From: Streptomyces sp. NBC_00691
GTDB lineage: Bacteria > Actinomycetota > Actinomycetes > Streptomycetales > Streptomycetaceae
Length of the DNA stretch: 64,000 nucleotides
NCBI RefSeq assembly: GCF_036226665.1
Contig: NZ_CP109007.1
Span: 5,952,001-6,016,000 of the forward strand
Direction: 5' to 3'
The notes below the pieces were generated by a model that did not search any database, was not told where the DNA came from, and saw only the letters and a program-made list of their open reading frames with translations. Below, piece by piece: positions 51,741 through 59,828 of this stretch. Each line of letters starts with the position of its first letter. Within the stretch, counting starts at the first letter, position 1. Made by a program: the position numbers and the translations under genes.

Positions 51741-52649
51741 ATGACCGCTGACTCCTCATTCGACCGGCGCTTCGACCGCGCCCTGGCCAGCCTGCGCGGG
51801 CTGTCCGTGGGAGACGCCCTGGGCTCCCAGTTCTTCGTACCCGCCAACTATCCCCTGCTGAAGCGGCGCGAGCTGCCCGACGGCCCCTGGCAGTGGACCG
51901 ACGACACCGAGATGGCCTGCTCCGTCCTGGCCGTCCTCGCCCGCCACGAACGGATCGACCAGGACGCCCTGGCCATGTCCTTCGCTCAGCACCACGACTT
52001 CGACCGGGGTTACGGCCCCGCGGTCAACCGCATGCTCCGGCTCATCAGGGAGGGGGGCGACTGGCGGGAGCTGGCCGCCGCGCTCTTCCAGGGGCAGGGC
52101 TCCTGGGGCAACGGCGCCGCGATGCGGATCGCGCCGCTCGGGGCCTGGTACGCGGACGACCCGGAGCAGGCGACGCACCAGGCGGAGATCTCCGCCTACC
52201 CGACCCACCAGCACCGTGAGGCCGTGGTGGGTGCCATGGCCGTCGCCGCCGCGGCAGCTCTGGCCGCCGATCCCGCCGGACCGCCGACTCCGGAGGCGCT
52301 GCTCGACGGGGTCATCGCCCTGGTGCCGCGCAGCGCGGTCGGGGCGGGCCTGCGCAGGGCCCGCGACATGCTCGACTACGGCGACGCGGGCACGGTCGCC
52401 GCGGTCCTCGGCAGCGGTCGCCGGACGAGCGCACACGACACGGTTCCGTTCGCGCTCTGGTCGGCTGCCCGCGGCCTCGGTGACTTCGAGCGGGTGTTCT
52501 GGACGACCGCGCAGGTCGGTGGCGATGTCGACACGACCTGTGCCATCGCCGGCGGCGTCGTGGCCGCGGCGACGACCGGTGGGCCGCCGGCGGAGTGGCT
52601 GCGGCAGACCGAGGACCTGCCGGAGTGGGTTCCGGCCGAGACGGCCTGA
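51741..52649 (+). CDS. ADP-ribosylglycohydrolase-family protein
   Basis: The 302-residue protein has the metal-binding motifs of DraG/ARH enzymes: GLSVGDALGSQFF, WTDDTEMACSVL (the TDDT site, near residue 53) and GGDVDTTCAIAGG near residue 258. It should remove ADP-ribose from an acceptor or hydrolyse related nucleosides. It is probably co-transcribed with the phosphatase, and a strong terminator follows. Confidence 0.92.
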   Translation: MTADSSFDRRFDRALASLRGLSVGDALGSQFFVPANYPLLKRRELPDGPWQWTDDTEMACSVLAVLARHERIDQDALAMSFAQHHDFDRGYGPAVNRMLRLIREGGDWRELAAALFQGQGSWGNGAAMRIAPLGAWYADDPEQATHQAEISAYPTHQHREAVVGAMAVAAAAALAADPAGPPTPEALLDGVIALVPRSAVGAGLRRARDMLDYGDAGTVAAVLGSGRRTSAHDTVPFALWSAARGLGDFERVFWTTAQVGGDVDTTCAIAGGVVAAATTGGPPAEWLRQTEDLPEWVPAETA

Positions 52650-52657
52650 AACGGCAC

Positions 52658-52695
52658 GATGGCCCCCCAAACCCTGCGGGGTTTCGGGGGCCATC
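52658..52695. terminator. Bidirectional terminator hairpin
   Basis: GATGGCCCCC (52658-52667) pairs with GGGGGCCATC (52686-52695), extended by AAACCC with GGGTTT past one mismatch. It lies between the convergent ADP-ribosylglycohydrolase and exporter genes. Confidence 0.88.
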
Positions 52696-52704
52696 GGCGC
52701 GTTC

Positions 52705-54258
52705 TCAGGCCACCGGCCCGGCGGCCTCCGCCCGGCCGCTGAGCGCTTCCAGGTCGCTCTTGCGGACCCGGATCACCAGGACGGCCGTCGCCAGCGCGAT
52801 CAGCACCATCCCGACCGCGGCCGTGAAGGCCGAGGAGATGCCCGAGGTCAGCACCTCGTGCCCCCAGGGGGCGGGCAGCTCGTGCGTCTTCATCGCCTCG
52901 GCCTGCTGCTCGGGCGTCGAGTTCGCGAGGAAGGCGGGCATCTGCTTCTCGCCCTCCTCGCGGCTCGCCGTGCCGAAGATCGTGACCAGGATGGACAGGC
53001 CCAGCGAACCGCCCACCTGCTGGGTGGCGTTGAGCAGGCCCGACGCGGCACCCGCCTCATGCTGGGCCACTCCGGAGACGGCCGTCAGTGTGAGCGTCAC
53101 GAAGTTGAGGCCCATACCGAAGCCGAACAGGACCATCGGGCCGAGGACACCGCTCGCGTAGCTGCTGTCCGAGCTGATGAACGTCAGCCAGAACAGACCC
53201 GCGCCGGTGATCGCCGCACCGCTCACCATGAACGGCTTGGGGCCGAGCACCGGCAGCAGCCGCTGGGCGAGCCCCGCGCCGGCGCCGATCGCGAAGGTCA
53301 CGGGAAGGAAGGCGAGTCCGGACTGGATGGGGGTGTAGCCCAGGACGTTCTGCACCCAGAGAACGATGAAGAAGAACATGCCGAACATGGCCGCCGCCAG
53401 GCTGAGCATGATGACGTACGTGCCCGAGCGGTTGCGGTCCGCGAACATCCGGAGCGGGGTGATCGGTTCCTTCGCACGGGACTCCACGACCGCGAAGGCC
53501 ACGAGCAGGATGACCGCGGAGACGAAGGAACCGATGGTCAGCGCGTCCTCCCAGCCTTTCTCGGACGCGCGGATGAACCCGTAGACCAGCGCCGCCATAC
53601 CGAGGGTCGAGGTCGCGGCTCCGGCGATGTCGAACCGGCCGGGGTGGCGCTCGGACTCGGCGATGTAGCGCGGGGCGAGGAAGGCGATCAGCAGACCGAT
53701 CGGCACGTTCACGAAGAGGACCCAGCGCCAGTCCAGCCACTCCGTGAGGACGCCGCCCGCGAGCAGACCGATCGCGCCGCCACCGGCGGAGACGGCGGCG
53801 AACACGCCGAACGCCCGGTTGCGTTCGGGACCTTCGGGGAACGTCGTGGTGATCAGCGCGAGCGAGGTGGGCGAGGCGATGGCCCCGCCGACCCCCTGCA
53901 GGGCCCGGGCGGCGAGCAGCTGCCAGGGCTCCTGGGCGAAGCCGCCGAGCAGCGAGGCGAAGGTGAAGAGCAGGATGCCGGCCATGAACACCCGGCGCCG
54001 CCCCAGGATGTCCCCGGCCCGTCCGCCGAGGAGCAGCAGACCGCCGAAGGTGAGCGTGTAGGCGCTGAGCACCCACGACAGGTCGGTGGTCGAGAAGGAG
54101 AGCGCGTCCTGGATGTGCGGCAGGGCGATGTTCACGATGGTGGCGTCGAGGACGACCATCAGCTGGCAGGCGGCGATGACCGTCAAGGCGATACCCGGCC
54201 GTCCTCCGGCGCGAGCTGGTCCGTCCTTGGTCTGTGTGTCGACCGGAGAAGTTGTCAC
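52705..54258 (-). CDS. DHA2-family MFS drug exporter (14 helices)
   Basis: The 517-residue protein resembles EmrB/QacA exporters: VVLDATIVNIALPHIQDAL with the family's acidic residue in helix 1, SWVLSAYTLTFGGLLLLGGR and GDILGRRRVF (motif A), and GGGAIGLLAGGVLTEWLDWRW (motif C, quoted nearly in full). An extramembrane loop EEGEKQMPAFLANSTPEQQA lies near the end. It should expel cationic or hydrophobic drugs with protons. GTG 54258 is the start; two TetR-type operators lie just upstream. Confidence 0.93.
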   Translation of the reverse strand: MTTSPVDTQTKDGPARAGGRPGIALTVIAACQLMVVLDATIVNIALPHIQDALSFSTTDLSWVLSAYTLTFGGLLLLGGRAGDILGRRRVFMAGILLFTFASLLGGFAQEPWQLLAARALQGVGGAIASPTSLALITTTFPEGPERNRAFGVFAAVSAGGGAIGLLAGGVLTEWLDWRWVLFVNVPIGLLIAFLAPRYIAESERHPGRFDIAGAATSTLGMAALVYGFIRASEKGWEDALTIGSFVSAVILLVAFAVVESRAKEPITPLRMFADRNRSGTYVIMLSLAAAMFGMFFFIVLWVQNVLGYTPIQSGLAFLPVTFAIGAGAGLAQRLLPVLGPKPFMVSGAAITGAGLFWLTFISSDSSYASGVLGPMVLFGFGMGLNFVTLTLTAVSGVAQHEAGAASGLLNATQQVGGSLGLSILVTIFGTASREEGEKQMPAFLANSTPEQQAEAMKTHELPAPWGHEVLTSGISSAFTAAVGMVLIALATAVLVIRVRKSDLEALSGRAEAAGPVA

Positions 54259-54281
54259 TATGGATCCCCCACGGAAGAATT

Positions 54282-54301
54282 AGTGAACGCACCCGTTCAC
54301 T
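54282..54301. promoter_or_regulatory. TetR-type operator 1 (AGTGAACG-N4-CGTTCACT)
   Basis: A perfect 8-bp inverted repeat with a 4-base spacer, 24 bases before the exporter start. Confidence 0.8.
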
Positions 54302-54324
54302 GTTCATCACGGTAGTGAGTCCCC

Positions 54325-54350
54325 CTCAGTGAACGCAACCGTTCACTGAG
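54325..54350. promoter_or_regulatory. TetR-type operator 2 (CTCAGTGAACG-N4-CGTTCACTGAG)
   Basis: A perfect 11-bp inverted repeat with spacer caac. Its core equals operator 1, and the centres are 46 bases apart. It lies nearer the TetR gene, so the pair can control both divergent genes. Confidence 0.8.
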
Positions 54351-54391
54351 CACTGCCGACGACATGACACCGCCTCAACGGAGAGATCCTG

Positions 54392-55009
54392 ATGGTTACT
54401 TCGCGCTCCACGGCCGCCGCCCGGCCGGCAGGGGTGGCACTGCGACGCCGCGGCCCCGTGCTAGAACGGGCCATCCTGGAGGCCGCGCTCGAGCAACTGG
54501 GAAGCGTCGGCTGGAACGGTCTGACCATGGAAGGTGTCGCGGTCGGCGCGCAGACGGGCAAAGCCGCGGTGTACCGGCGATGGCCGTCGAAGGAAGACCT
54601 CGTCGCGGACGCGCTCCAGGCCGGACTTCCGGCCCTCGACGAGGCTCCGGATCTCGGGAGCGTGCGCGAGGAGCTCTACGAGCTGTGCCGCCGCGTCCGG
54701 GACGTCATGTACTCCAGGCCCGGCTTCGCCTTGCGTGCTGTTCTTCACGAATGCGATGCCGAGGCTGCCGAGAGGTTCCACGGTCTGATCGTCACGGGGG
54801 TGGTCGAGCCCTCGGCCCGACTCTTCCGGGAGGTGCTGCGCCGTGGAATCGAAAGGGGTGAGGTGCGCGCGGACGCAAACAATGATCTTGTGCTCGATGT
54901 CGTACCCGCGATGATGATGTATCGCTCGAAGGTGTGCGCAAGCGAATGGCCGGACCATGAGATCGCGGATCTGATCGACCGGATCATGGTGCCGCTCCTG
55001 CGTGCCTGA
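54392..55009 (+). CDS. TetR-family regulator of the adjacent exporter
   Basis: The 205-residue protein has the TetR helix-turn-helix near residues 30-70 (LTMEGVAVGAQTGKAAVYRR, then WPSKEDLVADAL) and a variable ligand-binding half. It is divergent from the MFS exporter across 133 bases that contain two near-identical perfect palindromes, so local repression lifted by exporter substrates is likely. GGAGAG lies six bases before ATG 54392. Confidence 0.9.
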   Translation: MVTSRSTAAARPAGVALRRRGPVLERAILEAALEQLGSVGWNGLTMEGVAVGAQTGKAAVYRRWPSKEDLVADALQAGLPALDEAPDLGSVREELYELCRRVRDVMYSRPGFALRAVLHECDAEAAERFHGLIVTGVVEPSARLFREVLRRGIERGEVRADANNDLVLDVVPAMMMYRSKVCASEWPDHEIADLIDRIMVPLLRA

Positions 55010-55136
55010 CCCGGGCCGACCGGTCCCCGAGGGGTGGCGCGCACGGGCCGGGGGGTGCGCCGCGACCGCCCCTCGGGCGTCCGACGGGAATCCGGGTATC
55101 GCACCCGGCGCCGAGCGGCGTAACCTGTCAAGCGCC

Positions 55137-55847
55137 ATGCCGTACGAACCACCCACCCACACCGTCGAGCGATCGCTCCGAGCCACCACCGGCGCCAAGA
55201 TCGTTGCCGGAGTCGACGAGGTCGGACGCGGAGCATGGGCCGGCCCCGTCACCGTGTGCGCCGCCGTCACCGGACTGCGCCGGGCGCCCGAGGGGCTCAC
55301 CGACTCCAAACTGCTCACCCCCAAACGCCGCACCGCGCTCGCCGCGGAGCTGGAGCACTGGGTCACGGCGTATGCCCTGGGCGACGCCTCGCCGCAGGAG
55401 ATAGACGAACTCGGCATGACCGCCGCGCTGCGGCTCGCGGCGGTCCGGGCGCTGGAAGGCCTCCCTGTGCGGCCCGACGCCGTGATCCTCGACGGCAAGC
55501 ACGACTACCTCGGCAGCCCTTGGCAGGTCCGTACGGTGATCAAGGGCGACCAGTCCTGTATCGCCGTGGCCGCCGCCTCCGTGATCGCCAAGGTCCGGCG
55601 GGACGCCGTCATGGCGCAGTTGGGCTTCGGCGGCGAGGACTACGCGGCGTACGCCTTCGGTGCCAACGCGGGCTACCCTTCGCCGGTCCACAAAGCGGCG
55701 CTCGAAGAGCTGGGGCCCACCCCGCACCACCGTCTCTCCTGGTCGTACCTGGACGCGATGCCCAGGTGGCGCCACCTCAAAAAGGTCCGCCTCTCCGCCG
55801 AGGCGGTCGCGCTGGAAAGCGGGGGCCAACTCGGCTTCGACTTCTGA
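55137..55847 (+). CDS. rnhB: Ribonuclease HII
   Basis: The 236-residue enzyme cuts RNA in RNA/DNA hybrids and single ribonucleotides in DNA. AGVDEVGRGAWAGPV gives the paired Asp/Glu, ILDGKHDYL the next Asp, and VIAKVRRDAVM with ANAGYPSPVH the rest of the active site. TAACCT at 55121-55126 may be a -10 element for a transcript with a very short leader. Confidence 0.95.
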   Translation: MPYEPPTHTVERSLRATTGAKIVAGVDEVGRGAWAGPVTVCAAVTGLRRAPEGLTDSKLLTPKRRTALAAELEHWVTAYALGDASPQEIDELGMTAALRLAAVRALEGLPVRPDAVILDGKHDYLGSPWQVRTVIKGDQSCIAVAAASVIAKVRRDAVMAQLGFGGEDYAAYAFGANAGYPSPVHKAALEELGPTPHHRLSWSYLDAMPRWRHLKKVRLSAEAVALESGGQLGFDF

Positions 55848-55953
55848 ACTTCCGGTCGCGGGAACCTGTCCATGGGTCTCCCACGCGACCGGGGCGCACA
55901 TGTGTGCCCACCCGCCGGTGCCTCGCGCAGCGGCGTTTGATAGACATCCACCC

Positions 55954-56586
55954 ATGCCTCTCATCCCCGAGGAGCCTCAGATTCACGAGAGCGCCCAGGG
56001 TCCCCGCGCCACCGCGGCCGCCGGCCGCCCCGCGTCGACCCCCCGTCCCGTACCCGGCCCGCGTACCGCGGCCTCACCGCGTCCCGGACGCCCCGTTCCC
56101 GGCCCTGCCAGGCCCGCGGCGCCGCGCCCGCAGCCCGGTCCCGGGCCGTCTCCGGCGAAAGCCCAGGAGAATCGTTCCGATCAGCGGTCCACGCCGGAAC
56201 TCCAGCTGATCACGGCCGCCGCCGACGGCGCGCTCGACGCCGCCGAAGAGGCCCTGGACCTGCTCCTGGAGAGTGGCCGGGCGCCTGGCGAGGTCCTGGT
56301 GCTGACGACCGGCGACCCGCACCCGTGGGCCACGCACGAGCTGACCTTCGGCGAGGCGTCCTACTGGGCCCAGCAGGACACCGGCGACGACGTGTTCTTC
56401 GCGCACGGAGCCGCCGTGGAGCGGGCGGCCGCCCGCCCGGTGGTCATCGTCGCGGTCAACGGCGGGGACGAGGAGACGGCCGCCAAGGCTCTTCCCTCGG
56501 CCCTGGCCCGTGCCGGTGCCCTGCTCGTCGTCTGCGGTGACCCGCAGCACGTCACGGCGCTGCTCGGAGCGGGCGCCGGAGTCTGA
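55954..56586 (+). CDS. Hypothetical protein with a Pro/Arg-rich N-terminus
   Basis: The 210-residue protein has a disordered Pro/Arg/Ala-rich N-terminal third (residues 15-75), then a compact alpha/beta region (ELQLITAAADGALDAAEEAL, VLVLTTGDPHPWATHELTFG, VVIVAVNGGDEETAAKALPS, LLVVCGDPQHV). It occurs after rnhB in Streptomyces by gene order. No catalytic motif or family is recognised. Confidence 0.7.
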   Translation: MPLIPEEPQIHESAQGPRATAAAGRPASTPRPVPGPRTAASPRPGRPVPGPARPAAPRPQPGPGPSPAKAQENRSDQRSTPELQLITAAADGALDAAEEALDLLLESGRAPGEVLVLTTGDPHPWATHELTFGEASYWAQQDTGDDVFFAHGAAVERAAARPVVIVAVNGGDEETAAKALPSALARAGALLVVCGDPQHVTALLGAGAGV

Positions 56587-56645
56587 ACGACCGCCCCTCC
56601 GCCGGACCGCACCAGGTCCGGCGGGGGCCGACGTCGTCCGCGCGA

Positions 56646-57275
56646 TCAGCGCGCGGCGGCCCGGCGCAGGGGCTCGGTGGCCCCGCTCGCGGTTCTCGGC
56701 GTGAGCCGCCCGAGTTCGGCCTGCCCCTCGCCGAGCGGCAGGGGAGTCGAGTCGGAGCTCGGACGCCGTCCGCCGCGGCCGTCACCGAGCACCTGCCAGC
56801 CCGCTCGGGTCAGCGTGATGTACGCGCCGCAGCGGAGCCCGTGCAAGGTGCAGGCGTCCCGGAGCCCCCACATCCAGGCTCCGTCCTCCTCGGTCCACCG
56901 TTCGTCGCCCTCGCGGCAGTACATCAGCACCGCGGTCCGAACGGGCGTGCGCCTGCGAAGGTCGTGCGGAATGACCCGCCGCAGATGCGCGAGGAGTGCG
57001 TTGCGGAACTCCCAGCCGTCCGCCGGGGTCGGGCGACGGACGAACGAGGCGCTGGCAGCGATCCGTTCCTCGTGGTCCAGGATCGCCAGGACCGCCATCG
57101 AGGGAGTGGGCGCGTGGCGCGAGTGCAGTCCGCCGACGACCTCGCGCGGATTGGTCAACAGGGGGATCCCCGCCGAAGACCACTCGGCAGGTTCGAGTAT
57201 CCGAGCGAGGCGGTTGGTGGACTCGGACGACGATCTGAGCGAGGCGGCTGTGGGCGGAGCGAATCCGAGGGTCAC
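56646..57275 (-). CDS. Hypothetical protein
   Basis: The 209-residue protein begins VTLGFAPPTAASLRSSSEST and has a central folded part with IPLLTNPREVVGGLHSRHAP, WEFRNALLAHLRRVIPHDLR and RTAVLMYCREGDERWTEEDG, then a disordered C-terminal tail. I do not recognise the family. GGGAGGACC immediately before GTG 57275 fixes the start. It lies downstream of recQ on the same strand, 228 bases away, and is possibly on its own promoter. Confidence 0.7.
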   Translation of the reverse strand: MTLGFAPPTAASLRSSSESTNRLARILEPAEWSSAGIPLLTNPREVVGGLHSRHAPTPSMAVLAILDHEERIAASASFVRRPTPADGWEFRNALLAHLRRVIPHDLRRRTPVRTAVLMYCREGDERWTEEDGAWMWGLRDACTLHGLRCGAYITLTRAGWQVLGDGRGGRRPSSDSTPLPLGEGQAELGRLTPRTASGATEPLRRAAAR

Positions 57276-57503
57276 GGTCCTCCCTTCGGATACACGCCCG
57301 CGAGGCGGGCAAGGTCGGGTGAGGGCGCAGCACAGCACAACCCGTCCGGACCGCTGGCGGGGCGTGCGAGGCGGTTTCCCAATTCTTGCTGCCCCGTGGG
57401 CGAGCGGCAACGAGCAATTGAGGCCGCTGACGGGATTGCGTCGGTATGCCTTTCATATCCCTGCCCAGTTGCCCATTGTTCACTCCCCGTTTCCCCTCCT
57501 GTT

Positions 57504-59687
57504 TCACCCCTGGACGGCAAGTACCAGCGGATACACCCCTTCCGCTCCCGCCCGTCGCAGCAGCCGGGCCGCCACCGCCAAGGTCCAGCCGCTGTCGGAC
57601 AGATCGTCGACGAGGAGGACCGGCCCGCCCGCCGAGGTCAGCCGCCCGCCCAGTTCGGCGGAGACCGTCAGGGTGCGCTGCAGCCCCACCACCCGCTGGG
57701 CGCTGTTGGTCCGGGACAGTCGCACATCCTCCGCCTCGGGCGCGTACTCCACCGCTCCGAGCAGGGGCATCCTGCCGATCTCGGCGATCCGCTGACCGAG
57801 TGAACCCACCAGGCGGGGCCTCCGGTGGGAGGCGACCGTGACCACGCCGGCCGGCCGGGCGAGCGCGTCCGGCGCCCCGGAGGCCCAACCGCCGGGCCCC
57901 TTCGCCCAGTCGGCGAGCACATGCACCACCGCCTGCACGACATCGTCCGGAACCGGACCGTCGGTGGCGGTGTCGGCCAGCAGCGGACGCAGCCGGTTGC
58001 CCCAGCCGATGTCCGAGAGCCGGCCGAGGGCACGGCCCCCCGAGGCCTGCTCGCCCGCCGGGATACGACCCTTCAGATCGACCCCCACGGCCGCGAGTCC
58101 GGTCGGCCACATCTTCCGCGGCTCGACCTCCACACCGGGCCTGCCCAGCTCGCCCTTGGCCGCGTCCAGCGCCGCGTCGGAGACCTTCGGATCGAACCGG
58201 CTCCCCGCGCAGTTGTCGCAGCGGCCGCACGGCGCTGCCTCCTCGTCGTCCAACTGGCGGCGCAGGAACTCCATCCGGCAGCCCGACGACGCCGCGTAGT
58301 CGCGCATCGCCTGCTGCTCGGCCGCCCGCTGCCGCGCCACCCAGGCGTACCGTTCTGTGTCGTAGACCCAGGGGCGGCCCGTGCTCTCCCAGCCGCCCTT
58401 CACCCGACGCACCGCGCCGTCCACGTCGAGGACCTTGAGCATCGTCTCCAGACGGGTCCTGCGCAGCTCCACCAGGGGCTCCAGCGCCGGCAGGGACAAG
58501 GGCCTGCCCGCCTGGGCGAGCACGTCGATCGTGCGGCGCACCTGCTCCTCCGGAGGGAAGGCCACCGAGGCGAAGTAGCGCCAGATCGCCTCGTCCTCCT
58601 GCCCGGGCAGCAGGAGCACCTCGGCGTGCTCCACACCTCGCCCGGCACGGCCGACCTGCTGGTAGTACGCGATCGGCGAGGACGGCGACCCCAGGTGCAC
58701 CACGAAACCCAGGTCGGGCTTGTCGAAGCCCATGCCGAGGGCGGAGGTCGCCACGAGCGCCTTGACCCGGTTTGCCTGGAGATCGTCTTCCGCCTGCTGC
58801 CGGTCGGCGTTCTCCGTACGGCCCGTGTACGAGGAGACCGTGTGCCCGCACTGACGCAGATAGGCCGTGACCTCGTCCGCCGCGGCGACCGTCAGCGTGT
58901 AGATGATGCCGGAGCCGGGCAGCTCGCCGATGTGATCGGCCAGCCAGGCGAGCCGGTGGGCCGCGTCCGGCAGCCGGACCACGCCCAGGCTCAGGCTCTC
59001 CCGGTCCAGCGGGCCGCGCAGCACCAGGGCGTCCGTGCCCGCGCCCGTGCCGAGCTGCTCGGCCACGTCCGCCGTGACCCGGGCGTTCGCCGTGGCCGTG
59101 GTGGCGAGCACCGGAACCCCGGACGGCAGGTCCGCCAGCATGGTGCGCAGCCGGCGGTAGTCGGGCCGGAAATCATGCCCCCAGTCCGAGATGCAGTGCG
59201 CCTCGTCGACCACGAGCAGCCCGGTGGCGGCGGCGAGGCGGGGAAGTACCTGGTCACGGAAGTCCGGATTGTTGAGCCGCTCGGGGCTCACCAGGAGCAC
59301 GTCCACCTCGCCGGCGGCCACCTCCTCCTGGACGGTGTCCCACTCCTCCGTGTTCGACGAGTTGATCGTCCGGGCTCGGATGCCTGCCCGCGCGGCCGCC
59401 TCCACCTGGTTGCGCATCAACGCGAGCAGCGGGGAGACGATCACGGTCGGGCCGCTGCCACGCTCCCGGAGCAGCGAGGTCGCCACGAAGTACACGGCCG
59501 ACTTGCCCCAGCCCGTCCGCTGCACCACCAGGGCCCGGCGCCGGTCGGCGACCAGGGCCTCGATGGCCCGCCACTGGTCCTCGCGCAGTCTCGCCGTGCC
59601 GGTCGGGTCCGAGACGAGACGGGCGAGCACGGCATCGGCGGCGGTCCGGAGCGCGGCGCGGTCTTCCTGGGGGTCTGCGTGGGTCAT
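57504..59687 (-). CDS. recQ: RecQ-like helicase fused to a phosphoribosyltransferase-type domain
   Basis: The 727-residue protein has a RecQ core: RTGWGKSAVYFVATSLL (Walker A), VDEAHCISDWGHDFRPDYRR, ATTATANARVTADV and YYQQVGRAGRG, then a zinc-binding cysteine set (SGCRMEFLRRQL, CGRCDNCAG). Instead of an HRDC domain, the last about 200 residues end in VLLVDDLSDSGWTLAVAARL, the PRPP-binding motif of type I phosphoribosyltransferases. The fusion occurs in actinobacteria as I recall. ATG 59687 has a GGAG only two bases ahead, so the start is less certain. It diverges from the DUF4192 gene. Confidence 0.9.
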   Translation of the reverse strand: MTHADPQEDRAALRTAADAVLARLVSDPTGTARLREDQWRAIEALVADRRRALVVQRTGWGKSAVYFVATSLLRERGSGPTVIVSPLLALMRNQVEAAARAGIRARTINSSNTEEWDTVQEEVAAGEVDVLLVSPERLNNPDFRDQVLPRLAAATGLLVVDEAHCISDWGHDFRPDYRRLRTMLADLPSGVPVLATTATANARVTADVAEQLGTGAGTDALVLRGPLDRESLSLGVVRLPDAAHRLAWLADHIGELPGSGIIYTLTVAAADEVTAYLRQCGHTVSSYTGRTENADRQQAEDDLQANRVKALVATSALGMGFDKPDLGFVVHLGSPSSPIAYYQQVGRAGRGVEHAEVLLLPGQEDEAIWRYFASVAFPPEEQVRRTIDVLAQAGRPLSLPALEPLVELRRTRLETMLKVLDVDGAVRRVKGGWESTGRPWVYDTERYAWVARQRAAEQQAMRDYAASSGCRMEFLRRQLDDEEAAPCGRCDNCAGSRFDPKVSDAALDAAKGELGRPGVEVEPRKMWPTGLAAVGVDLKGRIPAGEQASGGRALGRLSDIGWGNRLRPLLADTATDGPVPDDVVQAVVHVLADWAKGPGGWASGAPDALARPAGVVTVASHRRPRLVGSLGQRIAEIGRMPLLGAVEYAPEAEDVRLSRTNSAQRVVGLQRTLTVSAELGGRLTSAGGPVLLVDDLSDSGWTLAVAARLLRRAGAEGVYPLVLAVQG

Positions 59688-59737
59688 GACTCCATGCAAC
59701 CCGATGCCTCGGACATCGCGCGAATGAGCGCCGAACC

Positions 59738-59746
59738 TGTGGACAA
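59738..59746 (-). promoter_or_regulatory. DnaA box TTGTCCACA
   Basis: The minus-strand sequence TTGTCCACA matches the DnaA box form preferred in Streptomyces. It is 33 bases from a second box in opposite orientation. Confidence 0.6.
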
Positions 59747-59779
59747 CTCGACAGGCCGACGGAAGCCCCGTTCCGGGAG

Positions 59780-59788
59780 TTATCCACA
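59780..59788 (+). promoter_or_regulatory. DnaA box TTATCCACA
   Basis: TTATCCACA is an exact match to the general bacterial DnaA box, in the divergent recQ/DUF4192 promoter region. Confidence 0.6.
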
Positions 59789-59828
59789 GGGGTTTCGGAT
59801 TTCGGGAGATCACGAGACCGTCCTGACC

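Noticed and set aside
57272..57520. Minus-strand frame of 82 codons between recQ and the hypothetical gene
   Set aside because: Its stop overlaps the next start (GTGA), but codon bias is weak, it overlaps recQ, and no ribosome site is visible.
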